This document shows positions 21,224-32,476 of a stretch of 64,000 nucleotides of DNA, in pieces. Origin of the DNA: Orychophragmus violaceus. Lineage: Eukaryota; Streptophyta; Magnoliopsida; Brassicales; Brassicaceae. The stretch lies in assembly GCA_030180135.1 (NCBI GenBank), contig CM058231.1, forward strand, positions 31,499,034 through 31,563,033. Direction: 5' to 3'. The notes under the pieces were generated by a model, which did no database searches, was not told the DNA's origin, and worked only from the letters and a program-made list of their open reading frames with translations. Numbering within the stretch: the stretch's first letter is position 1; the number at the start of each line of letters is the position of its first letter. A program made the translations under genes and the position numbers.

Positions 21224-23857
21224 TCAGTTTGCTGGAGATCCTGACAGAGACTTTGATTGTCTCTGTGCAAGTCTCCTCATCCATGGTGGCGAATAAGCTG
21301 TATCAGAATGATCATGTACAAGAAAAGAAGGAGTAAACTGCTCTCCAGGATCCAAAACCGTAGTGTGACTTGACTGCTCATCATCTCCATCCATAATGGT
21401 GAAGGTCTGCCCATCTATCAGTAGCTTGCGCAGCTTGTCCATCTCGAAATGCAGCGGATCATCTCCCAGGTGGAGGTCTATCAGACTGTGTCTAACATCT
21501 ATCACTGCTCCCGCTGTAGCCAAGAATGGTCTCCCAAGTATCAATGCATCATCAGGATCACTGTCATATTTCAGCACTAGGAAGTCTGTTGGAACTAAAT
21601 AGTTTCCAACTCTCACCGGGATGTCCTCAAGGAGTCCTTCTGGAACTCGTATAGACTGATCAGCTAGGACAATAGAGGTCCTAGTAGGAGTAAAATCCAG
21701 CATACCCAACTTCTCTGCCACAGAATATGGCATAAGACTTCCAGCAGCTCCCAGATCACAAAGAGAGCGCCTAAAACTATCCTCAAAGATAGAACAACTT
21801 AGCACAAAAATTCCAGGATCAGGCAGCTTCTTTGGAACCTTGGTTAACAGCACATCACTTATCTGTTGAGACACCCAATCTTTCAGCTCTTCATCCAAAG
21901 GCAACATCTTGTTCAAATACCTCTGCACACATGGGTGATAAGGTGGATCATCAGATGATGGAATTTCTTCCAACTCTTCACCAATCTCCTCTAGCTGCTT
22001 AAGCTCTTCAATCTCCTGCTTAATCACTTCTGATACTGAGGGATATTGTTTAATTAATTGTGCATAAATCTCCTCCTGAGTAATCTCAGTCACTCCAGGG
22101 AACAAGCGATCAAGCTCCAAATCTACATCAATGCTATCAACATCCAGCGAGTCTGTCTGTTCACGACCTGCATCGACCGACACTAGGGGTGTGTCGATCG
22201 ATGCAACACTGTTTTCACATTTTTCACCCGAGAGATTTTCTCCAAAATCTGAAAATTCAACCTCTTCTACCAACTCAGCTGTGCTTAGCTCAAATCCTTC
22301 ACCTAGGTGAGATCCATAATCAATATACACAGACCATGCCTTAATATGGGTGTCTGCTACTCCTTTTCCCTTCATAGAACTGAAAATCTGATTCACCTGA
22401 GTATCCCACTGCTTCATATGAGTGTTCATAGACTCAATTTTTCCATTGAGATCCTCATAGACAACATCCAACTTCTTATTGCAGTCCACAAAAATCTTGA
22501 TCTGACTCTCCAGTAGCTGTTCCATCATTGTCTCCATCTTACTCTCATGAGCAGTGGCTGCAGGAGGAGTCTGATAAGATGAAGATCCATAGGTTCTCTG
22601 AGTACCTTGTCCAAAAGGCTTCTGAAAACTACTTGTCTGCCCAAAGGAGTTCTGATTGCCTGTGAAGGCACTCTTCTGTCCTCCATTGAAGAATCTGTTT
22701 CCCTGCTGATTACCAAATCTGTTACCTTGGAAACCAGATTCTCCAATGTAATTCACATCTTCTTCCTGAGTGTCCTCCTCAATTTGAATTACCTCAACAT
22801 CTTGGGCAAAGTGGACAGCCTTCTTACCAGCCAGGAGATTACAAATTGTGTCAAGCTTAGATCTAAATTCAGCCATCTCTGAATTCTCTACACTTCCACC
22901 AGATTTCTTCCTCCTCTCATCCATAGTCTTGCAACTGTTGCTGCTCACTAAGTTCTCAATCAACTGCTTAGCTTGTGCAGGAGTCCTGGTGTTGAAGTTT
23001 GCATTACTGGAGTTATCCAGCGCAGACTGATATGGCAGATCTATGCCTCTGAAGAAAATACCTAGCAATGTGACCTCAGTGAATCCATGGTGTGGGCAGT
23101 CACGCTGGTACTTCCTAAATCTCATCCAAGCGGTCTTAAGAGGCTCAGTAGGACCTCGGGTAAATGTCAGAATGTCCTGTCTGGACTGATCAGAACGCGC
23201 ATCATCATAGAAGTGACGCAGGAACTCACTCTTCAAGGCTGCCCAAGTAGTAAACTGCCCAGATGGCAGTTGCTTCAGCCATGCAGCAGCGTCTCCAGCG
23301 AGACTGTACGGAAATAGCTTAAGGAATAGATAATCCTGGCAGACTCCATCATACTTCATGCCATTGATTAGGTCCTCAAATTGATCAATGTGATCCATAG
23401 GCTGCTCCGTGGGATGACCATGGAAGGCATTCTGTCTCATCAGCGAGTAGTAGATGGTTTTGATCTCAAAATCATTCCTCTCAAAACCAGGCATCACAAG
23501 AGCTGACCGGTTTGCATGAAACTCGTCCGGTCTGTTGTAGTCAGCTAAAGTCCTCTCATGGACAACCATCTCTCTACCTTGGGCCTGTCTTTGGCCTTGG
23601 TTCTGCTCCTGTTGCGGTTGCTCAGGAGGATCAGGGATTACATTCCCTTCAGCGTCAACCCGTTGCCCAGCAGCATTGTACGGATTGTTGTCTCGGTCCC
23701 TCAGGGTACCTTGAGCATCAGGCATAATGATTAACTTATGTACCACCATCCTTACTCTTATTTCTCTTCTGTTAGTCCTCTCTAGACGTCCAAGTTCTTC
23801 AAGTCCGAGATTAACAAGGTTCAGGTTCTGATTACTTCGAGTTTCACGCGTCTGCAT
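21224..23857 (-). CDS. G1 gag-protease polyprotein
   Basis: An 877-residue frame from the ATG at 23855-23857; the frame is open a little upstream without ATG. It carries a retrotransposon gag (capsid) domain of Athila type, recognised by FHGHPTEQPMDHIDQFED, FPYSLAGDAAAWL and CPHHGF (about residues 140-290). A Q/G/N-rich linker follows, then a coiled-coil-like stretch and a retropepsin-like domain with CDLGAAGSLMPYS (about residue 698). The protein should form the particle and cleave itself. No zinc knuckle is seen. A copy of the TCGATCGA motif pair (22171-22206) lies in frame between coiled coil and protease, encoding ASIDTPLVSVDA. No stops or frameshifts. Confidence 0.88.
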   Translation of the reverse strand: MQTRETRSNQNLNLVNLGLEELGRLERTNRREIRVRMVVHKLIIMPDAQGTLRDRDNNPYNAAGQRVDAEGNVIPDPPEQPQQEQNQGQRQAQGREMVVHERTLADYNRPDEFHANRSALVMPGFERNDFEIKTIYYSLMRQNAFHGHPTEQPMDHIDQFEDLINGMKYDGVCQDYLFLKLFPYSLAGDAAAWLKQLPSGQFTTWAALKSEFLRHFYDDARSDQSRQDILTFTRGPTEPLKTAWMRFRKYQRDCPHHGFTEVTLLGIFFRGIDLPYQSALDNSSNANFNTRTPAQAKQLIENLVSSNSCKTMDERRKKSGGSVENSEMAEFRSKLDTICNLLAGKKAVHFAQDVEVIQIEEDTQEEDVNYIGESGFQGNRFGNQQGNRFFNGGQKSAFTGNQNSFGQTSSFQKPFGQGTQRTYGSSSYQTPPAATAHESKMETMMEQLLESQIKIFVDCNKKLDVVYEDLNGKIESMNTHMKQWDTQVNQIFSSMKGKGVADTHIKAWSVYIDYGSHLGEGFELSTAELVEEVEFSDFGENLSGEKCENSVASIDTPLVSVDAGREQTDSLDVDSIDVDLELDRLFPGVTEITQEEIYAQLIKQYPSVSEVIKQEIEELKQLEEIGEELEEIPSSDDPPYHPCVQRYLNKMLPLDEELKDWVSQQISDVLLTKVPKKLPDPGIFVLSCSIFEDSFRRSLCDLGAAGSLMPYSVAEKLGMLDFTPTRTSIVLADQSIRVPEGLLEDIPVRVGNYLVPTDFLVLKYDSDPDDALILGRPFLATAGAVIDVRHSLIDLHLGDDPLHFEMDKLRKLLIDGQTFTIMDGDDEQSSHTTVLDPGEQFTPSFLVHDHSDTAYSPPWMRRLAQRQSKSLSGSPAN

Positions 23858-23879
23858 AAACTGTCTGTAATTGTCAAGC

Positions 23880-23972
23880 AACGATCGATGCTATCAGTGC
23901 AACGATCGATTCAATCTCAGAATCGCCTAGTGACGATCGACACACAAGTGCAACGATCGACGCAAAGCGAAA
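23880..23972 (-). other. TCGATCG motif cluster in the G1 leader
   Basis: Four CGATCG-centred motifs lie directly upstream of the gag-protease ATG, after a pyrimidine-rich CTGTCGCAG/GTACC on the element strand. G2 carries the same arrangement at about 32326-32428. The cluster is close to, and partly in frame with, the ORF. Confidence 0.7.
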
Positions 23973-24103
23973 TCGGTACCTGCGACAGAGAGAAAACTGA
24001 GAGAAATCAGTAACTTAAAATAAAATAAAAACAAAACGAAACAAAAAAAATAAAAAAATCCTAGTAAAAACCCTAAGTTTGATCCTATCGAAGACTCTAA
24101 AAG

Positions 24104-24121
24104 TCCCCGGCAACGGCGCCA
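24104..24121 (-). other. Primer-binding site of G1, tRNA(Asp) type
   Basis: On the minus strand TGGCGCCGTTGCCGGGGA starts six bases after the 5' LTR end. This is the tRNA(Asp)-type site typical of Athila elements and sets the element's polarity. Confidence 0.9.
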
Positions 24122-24127
24122 AAAACT

Positions 24128-25321
24128 TGATAGGGTCTAGTTTTAATCCTATTCTACTGCAAGTGCACAGTTATGTCATTGTAGTATATAGGGTATCGAA
24201 TCCACAGAGACTCTGGTCTCGATAGATAAAGAACCGTAGGAATTAATACTAAGAAGAAAGCAGATGGTAAGTGAAATAAAAGCAAGGCAAGAAAGTAAAC
24301 AAATAGCAGATTGTTGCTGGTAAAAGCAGTTAATTAGAGGCGCAAGTCTAGGGCGTTCTCAGGAAATCAGACAAGCAGACAAATCAATCAGTCAGGATCT
24401 AATTAAGCACAATTCTAGAACTCAAATCACGGAATTAGAATTAACCAAATCTCTTTGCGAGAATTCTCTAAGTCTAAGTGCAGTAATCCAAATCTCTTTG
24501 CAATTACTAACAGATTAAACCAGCATTAATTTCAAGTTCGATATATTCACAATTAAACTAAGCCAAATCTCTTTGCGAATAATTTAATTGCTCAACCTAA
24601 ATAGTTCAGATTCTAAACCACACTCTCGTGTCGTATTTAGCAACCTAAGATCTAGATTCTAATTGATCAGGTTAGAACTAGCATTAAACTCAATTTAGAT
24701 CGAAGAACATTCTATTCATGTGAATCCTTAACTGAATTAAACAAGTCTAGCAAGTCATGAAATCCTTAATGAGAAACCCTAAACCTAACTATGAATCTAC
24801 TCAGACATGATTAATGAAACAGAAATCATAGAAATAATAGATTGCATATAAGAAATTAAATAGATAAAGGGGTTCGAAATCTTCTCCAAAATAGATGAAG
24901 TACAGGATTATATCAGCCCCAAAAGCTCTAAAAATCTCTTAGCTCTAAGTATGAAAGCGTATCTAAAATAAACAACAAAATCCTAATTATATAGGCATAA
25001 TCTCGGCTGGGGCTTCTTTGTAAATACTGGAAACTTCTGGGCCAAAGTGCAAAATCTTCATTCTTCAATTAACCGCCGTAATCGGCCCATCTCGCTAGTG
25101 TGTCGATCGACACCAAAGGTGTGTCGATCGATGCATGATCTCAAAATCGGACAGTGAGCTCAATCTCTCGGCCAAGCACTCCAAAAATCCCCAAAATGCT
25201 CCAATATCTCCAATTCTGCTCCAAACCTGATTATACCTGTAAAAGACTCTAAAAAAACACAAAAGAACACTAAAACACAATTATATCATGGCATAAAACC
25301 GGTAAAAACCATGATATATCA
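24128..25321 (-). repeat. 5' LTR of G1
   Basis: 1194 bp, matching the other LTR except for about 19 substitutions and one single-base indel by eye. Motif pair at 25101-25135, both copies intact; TATA-like TATATAATT at 24986-24994, 107 bp downstream on the element strand. Confidence 0.93.
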
Positions 25322-27560
25322 TATTCATATCATTTTGTTTTATCGATAGTGTTAGAAATGTAACATTAAATTGACGGCAACTATATAGTTATTATGTTAG
25401 TAATTGTTTAGTGCAGTTTCGAAATCATCCAGGATTGACAATATCTTTTAAAAATTGCTCTATTTTAAATACATCTTTTATAGCAAATAATATAATAACA
25501 TTATAATTTATATATTGTTTTGAAAAATATAGTTTTATTTACAGCTAACACTAAATTCGAATCTTTAATTTTGTTATTAAAATCTTAATTCTATACTTAT
25601 TTTTACAGCATAATATTAAAATATCCTTCCTTTTGTTAAACTATATTTATATTATATATTGAACAAATTTGATTTTCGTATTTTTCATTTTTGATAGTGT
25701 GTGATATAAGCAGATTATTAATTTAATACATCTTTATTCATTGACACGCGTTGGCTTGTTTCGCCTAATGAATTTTAAGTTTTGTTTGTTTGAGTTATTT
25801 CATTCTTTAATCCAATATTGTTTCTTTCATTTTGTTCATCTTTTTTAGAAAAACTTTAATTATTTTATTTATATTTTTAAGTTTTCTTTTATTTAAAAGT
25901 TATATATTTTAGTATTTTTGTGATCCTAGTCATACTTGAGATTCTTCTGTAATATAGCTTAATAAGATATTGATTTTTATTATATAAGCTAGGTTTTGTT
26001 TCTCAATTTTATAATATTTTTTGTATTTACTCAATTAGTAGGTTCACTATTTTTTATTTGTGTGGTGAAATATTTCTTTTATTTTTTGTTTCATATTTAT
26101 TTTTGCGATTATTGTTAGACTATTTGAGCTGATTTGTTTAATAGAGCTATTTTGTGTTGAGGCCCATGTGAAATTAAATAAGCTATTAGACTTTTAGTTA
26201 ATAGATTTAGAGTAAATGATGAAATTTTATTTTAAACCCAAATAAAAGGGACAAGTGGCATGTTAAATGGAGAGAGCATCTTCCTATTATATATAAGATG
26301 GTTATTAATTTTTGAATTATAATAAAAAATTTCAATAAACTTATAATTTTTTTTTTAAAAATTCAAAAATTCTTAAAATTTCAGAAAAAAATTAAAAGGT
26401 TTCAAAAAAATATAGATTTAAATTTAATACTAAAAATAAAATAAAATTATATTCTATGACGGAAGAGTCATACGATTAATTTATATAATTAAACCTAATT
26501 CTCCTGGTTATTTTGTCCTCTTAAAAAAAAAATTTCTTGTCAATTACTTTTATATCCTATAAGCATGGCTGATAATTCATCATATGATATTTAATTACTG
26601 CAATATTAGTGTTATTCATTTGGTTGTCGCAGGTACATGAAACTGCGGTAATAATTTGTGTTCGTTTGGTTGTTGCAGGTATGTGCGGTTAAACGTTGCG
26701 GCTAAACGTTGCGGCTGCGTCAGAAATTTTTGGACGCCGAAAAAATTCTGCGTTTGCCCGCAGGTACCTGCGGCTGTGACTTCGGCAATACTTTGTGTTC
26801 GTTTTGTTGCCGCAAGTACATGTGATTAAACGCTGCGATTAAACGAAACGGCTTGCGGCTGCGACGACGGCTGCATTTTCAAAACGAGTAACTACCCGCG
26901 ATAACGGTGGCGGCGGGAGCGTCTGCAAAACGAATAACAACATGCGGCAACGAAACGAACATGGCAATTTGAAACATTTAGATATATATCATTCATATTT
27001 TTATTGAAAATCTTTAATTTTAGATCGAATATATAATATAAAATAAACGAATTTATTTTAGTACTAAAATTTAAATCTTTACTTTTAAAAACTATTTTCT
27101 ATAATTTCTAATTGTTTGGATACTTTTTATATATTTAGAAATAAAAATTTTTAATCAAACAAATGGGTTGATGTTTATCATTCATATTTTATTAAAATTC
27201 TTTAATTTTTGATGGAATATAAGATATAAAATAAATATTTTTATTTTTATTATTAAAATTTAGATCTTTACTTTTAAAAACTATTTTCTATATTTTTGAA
27301 ATTTTTGGAGATTTATTGATTTTTGGAAATTTCAATAATTTATAGTAGTTTTTTATTATTTATTCTATATATATATATATTTTTTTTTAAAAAAGCTCAA
27401 CAAGTCTAAACGAGTAACCATTTAAAAAACATTAAAATCGATTAACAAACAAGCTTAAACGGGTCGGTCCGTTTAGACCTGTTAACACATGTGGCTTAAA
27501 CGTTTCTAAACGGACTCATTTTCATACATGAGGCCCGTTTAGACCCGTTTGCAAAAGAGT
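25322..27560. other. AT-rich intergenic DNA
   Basis: Mostly T/A-rich sequence with no supported gene. It contains a GC-rich direct/inverted repeat block (listed separately) and, at 27400-27560, text with CCGTTTAGACC units related to 17577-17700. Confidence 0.55.
26625..26975. repeat. GC-rich repeat block with direct and inverted copies
   Basis: Units like TGTTCGTTTGGTTGTTGCAGG recur at about 26651 and 26797, and an inverted relative (CATGCGGCAACGAAACGAAC) ends the block near 26941-26962. TTGCGGCTGCG and AAACGTTGCGG subunits repeat inside. It looks like a degenerate fold-back or MITE-type element. No target duplication was resolved. Confidence 0.45.
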
Positions 27561-27859
27561 CATTATAACATCCCTATCCATTTCCACCCCACAAACCCGG
27601 AGATAAACAAAGAAAGCATGTTTGTAACTCTGTTCTGCTAGATGAGACAACACGAGTTGTGTGTGAAAGTAGATGAGAGAGCAACATAGTGGAAAAAGTC
27701 AAATTCTCTTTGACACGCTTTCCAGTGGTAAGCAAATGATTCCTTGAAGGTGGTATTTCCTCTGCTTCCTTGCTATCAGTTACCGCTCGTGGAAGCCAGT
27801 AAAGGCTTCCTCCGTTACCGCCTGACCCTCTAGACCCCTCTCTTTCTCTGAACAAGTTT

Positions 27860-29906
27860 CCCCCTCTCTATTCTGATATTTCAAAACCTTCACGCTCACC
27901 AAAGCTACAAACTTCTTCTATTGTGGAAGCTGTAGCTTTAGACACGGTCATGTCTAATCAGGTCCATACTACTACTGATAATCTGAAGCAGAAAACTTCA
28001 ATACTTGATTTACCTTCTGAAACAAGATTGAAACTTCTAGATCCAGATCTACAGGATCAGTAACCGAAAAATATACTGTTAAGAACCCGAAAGAGTCTTC
28101 ACCTCTAAGAACTAATCCTGCTGCGAGTAAGCAACATGATCATCATCCAAAACCTACATGACCTATTGTTGTAAATGGCCAAAGAAACTCGTTTGTTTTG
28201 GGTAGTACAACTACAGTTTAAAAAATGTCAACAAACCTCCAAGAATGGTTACCCGAATTGGTCTCTTTGCTAAGAAGAACCAAGATGGTGCTGGAACCGT
28301 GTTTCACATTTCTTCACCTTCCACAACTTATGTGGCTGGAGATGCTGCTGGTCCATAAATGGGCAATGAAATTAGACCGGCTTCTCTTGTAGAGAAGATA
28401 AGGAAAACGGTTGATAGAAGCTTGAAAAGGCAGGGACCTACTACTGTAGCAGAGACATAAAGACCTAGAGTGATGATACCTGAGGAAGTCTTCCAAAGAG
28501 GTGTTGAGCTTCACAAGGAGTTCCTTATCTGCTACTTTGTGGAAGAGCAACACCCTACACATAAATTCAAAATGTAATCAACCATATGTAGGGTAAAAGG
28601 AAGCGTATTGAAATCCACACTAACCAACTATCAAACTCGATGATAGTGAGAGTTCCTAATGACTACATACACATAAAAGTTCTGGAGAAATGTGTTTGAT
28701 ACATAGGCGACTAAATGTTTCTTTCCCACCAATGGGGAACTCAACACTCTCCATTTACTCCCCCTCTTAAGGATATCCCTATTTGGGCCCATTTACGTAA
28801 TATTCTTCTAGACCTACGATCTTTGGAGGGTCTAGGATGGGTAGCGGGAGCTCTCGGTGAACCAAAAGAAACAGTTGATTTCAACATAAACCTGGTTAGT
28901 CTTCGTTTATCTCATGTAAAGGTTGAGGGTCTCACAAAAACTCTCCCTCGGATCATTTAGCTTCCTAGGAAAAATGGAGACATCATTCTAGTTGAAGTAG
29001 ACTATATGTGGCTGCCAGCTACTTGTGCGAGTTGTAAAAAGCTTGGCCATATAGCGCGTAATTGTCTTTTATCTCAATCACCTATTGATCCAATGCAAAA
29101 TAAAAACTCTAACCCAAAGGAATCTGACAGTATCTTGGCAACGGCTTCATTGCCGTCAGATATCACTACGGATATTGTCACGGATGCAACTGCTATTGGG
29201 ATAAACGATACAAGTATTGCTGGAAAATATCTACTGCCACAGAGAAAACAACTGTTGAGGGTGAGTCTCATCATCTCAAACCAGTTTCTGTACTGTAAGT
29301 CTGTAATGTTCAAGTCAAGATGTCCTCCAGGAATCTCTGGGGACTGGTCCATCACCTGTTGAATTGGAAAAAATGGTATGACAGTTACTACTCTCAACAC
29401 TTGTTTTCCACCTAATATGGATACATTGGGTCATGAATCTGAATAAAACCTCTTGAATTTGTTGATCATGGTTCTTTGTCTGAAATGGAGCGTCTGAAGG
29501 CTGATCTGAATTCGGTTTCCGTATTGGTCTGGATTTAGCGACTACTCATGATCAATCTAAGCCAGATCACTGCTTGCAGATTATGATCATTGATCAACAT
29601 TTGTATAATGAGAATTTAAGGGGGATGTTTTCGGATACCTCCGAAACTGGAAATCAGGTTGTCCCTTATGTTATAGGATTCCCAGCTATGATTACTCCTT
29701 ATGGCCAACCTTATCTGCATAGTCCAATATATAATCATGATCCAAATGCTAAATTAAAGAAATACAAGTCCCACATGCCTCCTCCTGTTAAGCCTCCCTT
29801 GGCTAGTCTGGAACCTGCAGAAGCTGTGGTTGAAAACATTGGTCAATTAGATCCTTCTTTTGATGGAAGCCTCTCCTCCTTAGGAGAGTGTAATCCTTCT
29901 CTATGA
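27860..29906 (+). pseudogene. LINE-2 ORF1 (gag-like), degenerate
   Basis: Reading across frames gives the plant LINE ORF1 order: a linker, a DUF4283-like domain (stretch with IPEEVFQRGVELHKEF near 28470-28520, then PIWAHLRNILLDLRS near 28780), a zinc knuckle CASCKKLGHIARNC (29025-29066) and a variable tail to 29906. In-frame stops include TAA in 28455-28460 and TAG near 28957; frameshifts are also present. An ORF2 start follows on the same strand. Confidence 0.8.
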
Positions 29907-29919
29907 GTATAAAGACCTT

Positions 29920-30100
29920 TTTGGAATGTCAGGGGATTGAATGATCATGACAAGCACCAGCCTTTTGTAATTGGATTATAGCCCATCAACCAATTTTGTG
30001 GTGTTATTTTGGAATCTCATATAAAGGAAAATAACTTGAATCGGATAATGAATAAATTCTGCAGAGGCAAGCTATCACCTGCAAAGTCTCAATCAGCATT
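29920..30100 (+). pseudogene. LINE-2 ORF2, start of endonuclease
   Basis: WNVRGLND at 29922 and LESHIKENN shortly after are the N-terminal motifs of the LINE endonuclease. The sequence is cut at 30100/30101 by the left LTR of copia A. The LINE resumes at 50465 beyond the right LTR. Confidence 0.75.
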
Positions 30101-30805
30101 TGTTGGGAATGTCCTGAAATCACACTTGTAATCACTCTAGAGATAGTTGTGTTGTCGAGATTAGACATTCGTATGATACTGGGTAATCATAACGCTTTGC
30201 TAGAAGCCACTTATGATCTATGAGTTTAGAACTCATTGCTAGTATTATATGATTCTACAGGGTCACAAACCTAAGCAAACTGGATATTTAATATGGGGTT
30301 GATCATTAGTGTAATGATCTTGTGAATGTATATTTGATATACATTCAATAACGATTCTCTGAGGTTGTGTCGATCGACACAGAAGGTGCATCGATCGACA
30401 CAGGTCGCGAACCAAAATAGAGATTTTGGTTTATGACTTAATTAACTACGGTTTGATCCTCGGTTAATTAGGTCGTGGTAAAAGTCTATATATATGATAT
30501 ATGGTCGACTTGTACACGAACGACACTCAATTTACAACCACCTCGGTGAAACAAAGAAACCTCTAAGAGATCTGATCTCTACGGCACTAGCATCCCGGTC
30601 CGTTCCAGTTTGTGTGCGTGTGGATACCAGTATAGGCGCATCACTTGAGGTGCTTGATAATCTCGAATACCTAATCATCTTCCACTGCTAATCTCCAGGT
30701 AATTCGAGATCCTAATGATTCAATATACCTGAACCCTAGATCCTAGGCTATGGAATTTATACCTAGGGTTGCTAATGTGATTAGAACCGCCTAGAAATTC
30801 TTTCA
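30101..30805 (+). repeat. 5' LTR of copia A
   Basis: 705 bp, TGTTGGGA...TTTCA. It has the paired TCGATCGA motif at 30368-30402, a TATA-like TATATATATG at 30487-30496 (85 bp further on) and a splice-donor-like CAG/GTAATT at 30699, 107 bp before the LTR end. Confidence 0.92.
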
Positions 30806-30806
30806 G

Positions 30807-30818
30807 TGGTATCAGAGC
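30807..30818 (+). other. Primer-binding site of copia A
   Basis: TGGTATCAGAGC, complementary to initiator tRNA(Met), one base after the LTR end; standard for plant copia elements. Confidence 0.9.
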
Positions 30819-30947
30819 CTTAGGGTTTATCCTATTGAATCTAACAGCAAGCTTTTCGAATTAGATGAATTTGAATAGATTGTGTTTTGTTAAAAGGAAT
30901 TGCGTTTTAGGGATTTTTATTCGAAAACGTTTCTGTGATTTCGCATA

Positions 30948-31060
30948 GTGTCGATCGACACCAATCTGGCATCGATCGACACAGTATGGAAATCTGAATA
31001 AAATATTAGGTTTCGATCATAAAGATCAAAGTTCCTAAAGCCCTAACGCATCGATCGACA
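30948..31060 (+). other. TCGATCGACA motif cluster in the copia A leader
   Basis: Three copies at 30948-30963, 30968-30984 and about 31047-31060, each a TGTCGATCGACA or GCATCGATCGACA variant. G2 inserted just after the last one. More copies, some mutated to CGGTCGACA or CGGTCAACA, continue at 37474-37810 beyond G2. Confidence 0.8.
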
Positions 31061-31070
31061 TAAGTGTTGT

Positions 31071-32203
31071 TGATATATCATGGTTTTTACTAGTTTTAGA
31101 CCATGATATAAGTGTGTTTTTAGTGTCTTTTGTGTTCTTTTAGAGTCTTTTACAGGTATAATCAGGTTGGGAGCTGAATTGGAGATAATGGAGCATTTTG
31201 GAGATTTTTGGAGTGTTTGGCCGAGAGATAGAGTTCACTGTCCAAAACAGAGAGGGGTGTCGATCGTTGCACTCTAGCAACGATCGATGCACCAGCGAGA
31301 TGGGCCGAAACTCGGCGGTTTAGAAGAATCAAGTTATTAGATACGCTTTATACTTTTTACAATACACTTTGATAATTAAGAGCAGAGGATTTTAGAGCTT
31401 TTTGGGGCTGATCTGAACCTGTTACATCATCTGTATTTGGAGAAGATTTCGAACCCCTTTTACTCTTATTCTTTTATGAAATTTATTCATTCTATGATTA
31501 TGTTTTCATTATCTATGTCTGAGTAGATTCCTAGTTAGGTTTAGGGTTTCTCACATAGGATTTCATGACTTGCTAGACTTGTTCAAATTCAGTTAAGGAT
31601 TCATAACTATATCTGTTCTTCAATTTAATTGTGCTTAAAGCTAGTTCTAACCTGATCAATTAGAATCTAGATCTTAGGTTGCTAAATACGTCACAGAAGT
31701 GGGGTTTAGGAATCTGAACTAATTAAATTGGGCAATTAAACTTTGCGCAAACGGAAGTTTGGTTTCGGATAATTGTGAACATATCAAACTTGGACTTATT
31801 GCTAGTTTAATCTGTTAGTTCTCGCAAACGAAAGTTTGGTTTGCTGCACTTAGACTTAGAGAATTATCGCAAAGGAATTTGGTTAATTCTATATCTGTGT
31901 TTTGAGTTCTAGAACTGTGCTTAATTAGATCCTTGCTGAATGAACTGTCTGCTTGTCTGATTTCCTGAGAATACCCTAGGCTTGACGCTTTTAATTACTT
32001 GCTTCACAACCGTTAATCTCTGCTACTGATTTACTTTCTCGCACCGCAATTTATTTCATTCACTATTTGCTTATTTCTAGTATTTATTCCTATAGTTTGA
32101 TTCTCTTGAGACCAAGTGTCCCTGTGGATTCGATAACCCTATATACTACTTTGACATTGCTGTTCACTTGCAGTTTAGTATAGGGAAAACTTAGAACCTA
32201 TCA
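31071..32203 (+). repeat. 5' LTR of G2, with an 87-bp deletion removing the TATA box
   Basis: 1133 bp against 1220 bp for the 3' LTR. At 31338/31339 it lacks the segment found at 36522-36608, which holds TATATAATA. The break lies in TTATTAG microhomology. Motif pair at 31258-31292; stem-loops at 31733-31775 and 31860-31890, with a stemless relative between them. Confidence 0.92.
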
Positions 32204-32209
32204 AGTTTT

Positions 32210-32227
32210 TGGCGCCGTTGCCGGGGA
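32210..32227 (+). other. Primer-binding site of G2, tRNA(Asp) type
   Basis: TGGCGCCGTTGCCGGGGA six bases after the LTR, identical to the site of G1. Confidence 0.9.
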
Positions 32228-32476
32228 CTCTTTGAGTCTTCGATAGCTTCGAACTTAGGGTTTTTACTAGGATTTTTATTTTTGGTTTAGTTTACTACTT
32301 TTTATTTTTTTTCTTGCGTTTCAGGTACGCCTGATCGCCCTGCATTGATCGACACAGTCCTGAGTGTCGATCGTCACATCATCGAGCCTGCATCGATCGA
32401 CGCTTCTCTTGCATCGATCGACACAAGGCGAAACCAGTGGTGCCGAGAGCTTGAGCATTTAGCTGGGTATTTCTTG

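Larger units (their letters stand above)
18680..25321 (-). mobile_element. G1: Athila-type LTR element encoding only gag-protease
   Basis: A complete 6642-bp element on the minus strand, flanked by TATTC at 18675-18679 and 25322-25326. In its own order: 5' LTR 25321-24128, tRNA(Asp)-type primer site 24121-24104, motif cluster 23972-23880, gag-protease ORF 23857-21224, exon-like motif cluster 21081-20905, about 1 kb of non-coding spacer, polypurine tract 19889-19875, 3' LTR 19874-18680. No reverse transcriptase, RNase H, integrase or env frame exists. It must therefore borrow enzymes, as proposed for TR-GAG elements. LTRs differ at about 20 positions by eye, so insertion is fairly recent. Confidence 0.93.

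Noticed and set aside
27574..27855. 93-codon minus-strand frame upstream of LINE-2 ORF1
   Set aside because: No domain; it overlaps the 5' part of a plus-strand LINE and looks like a chance frame.
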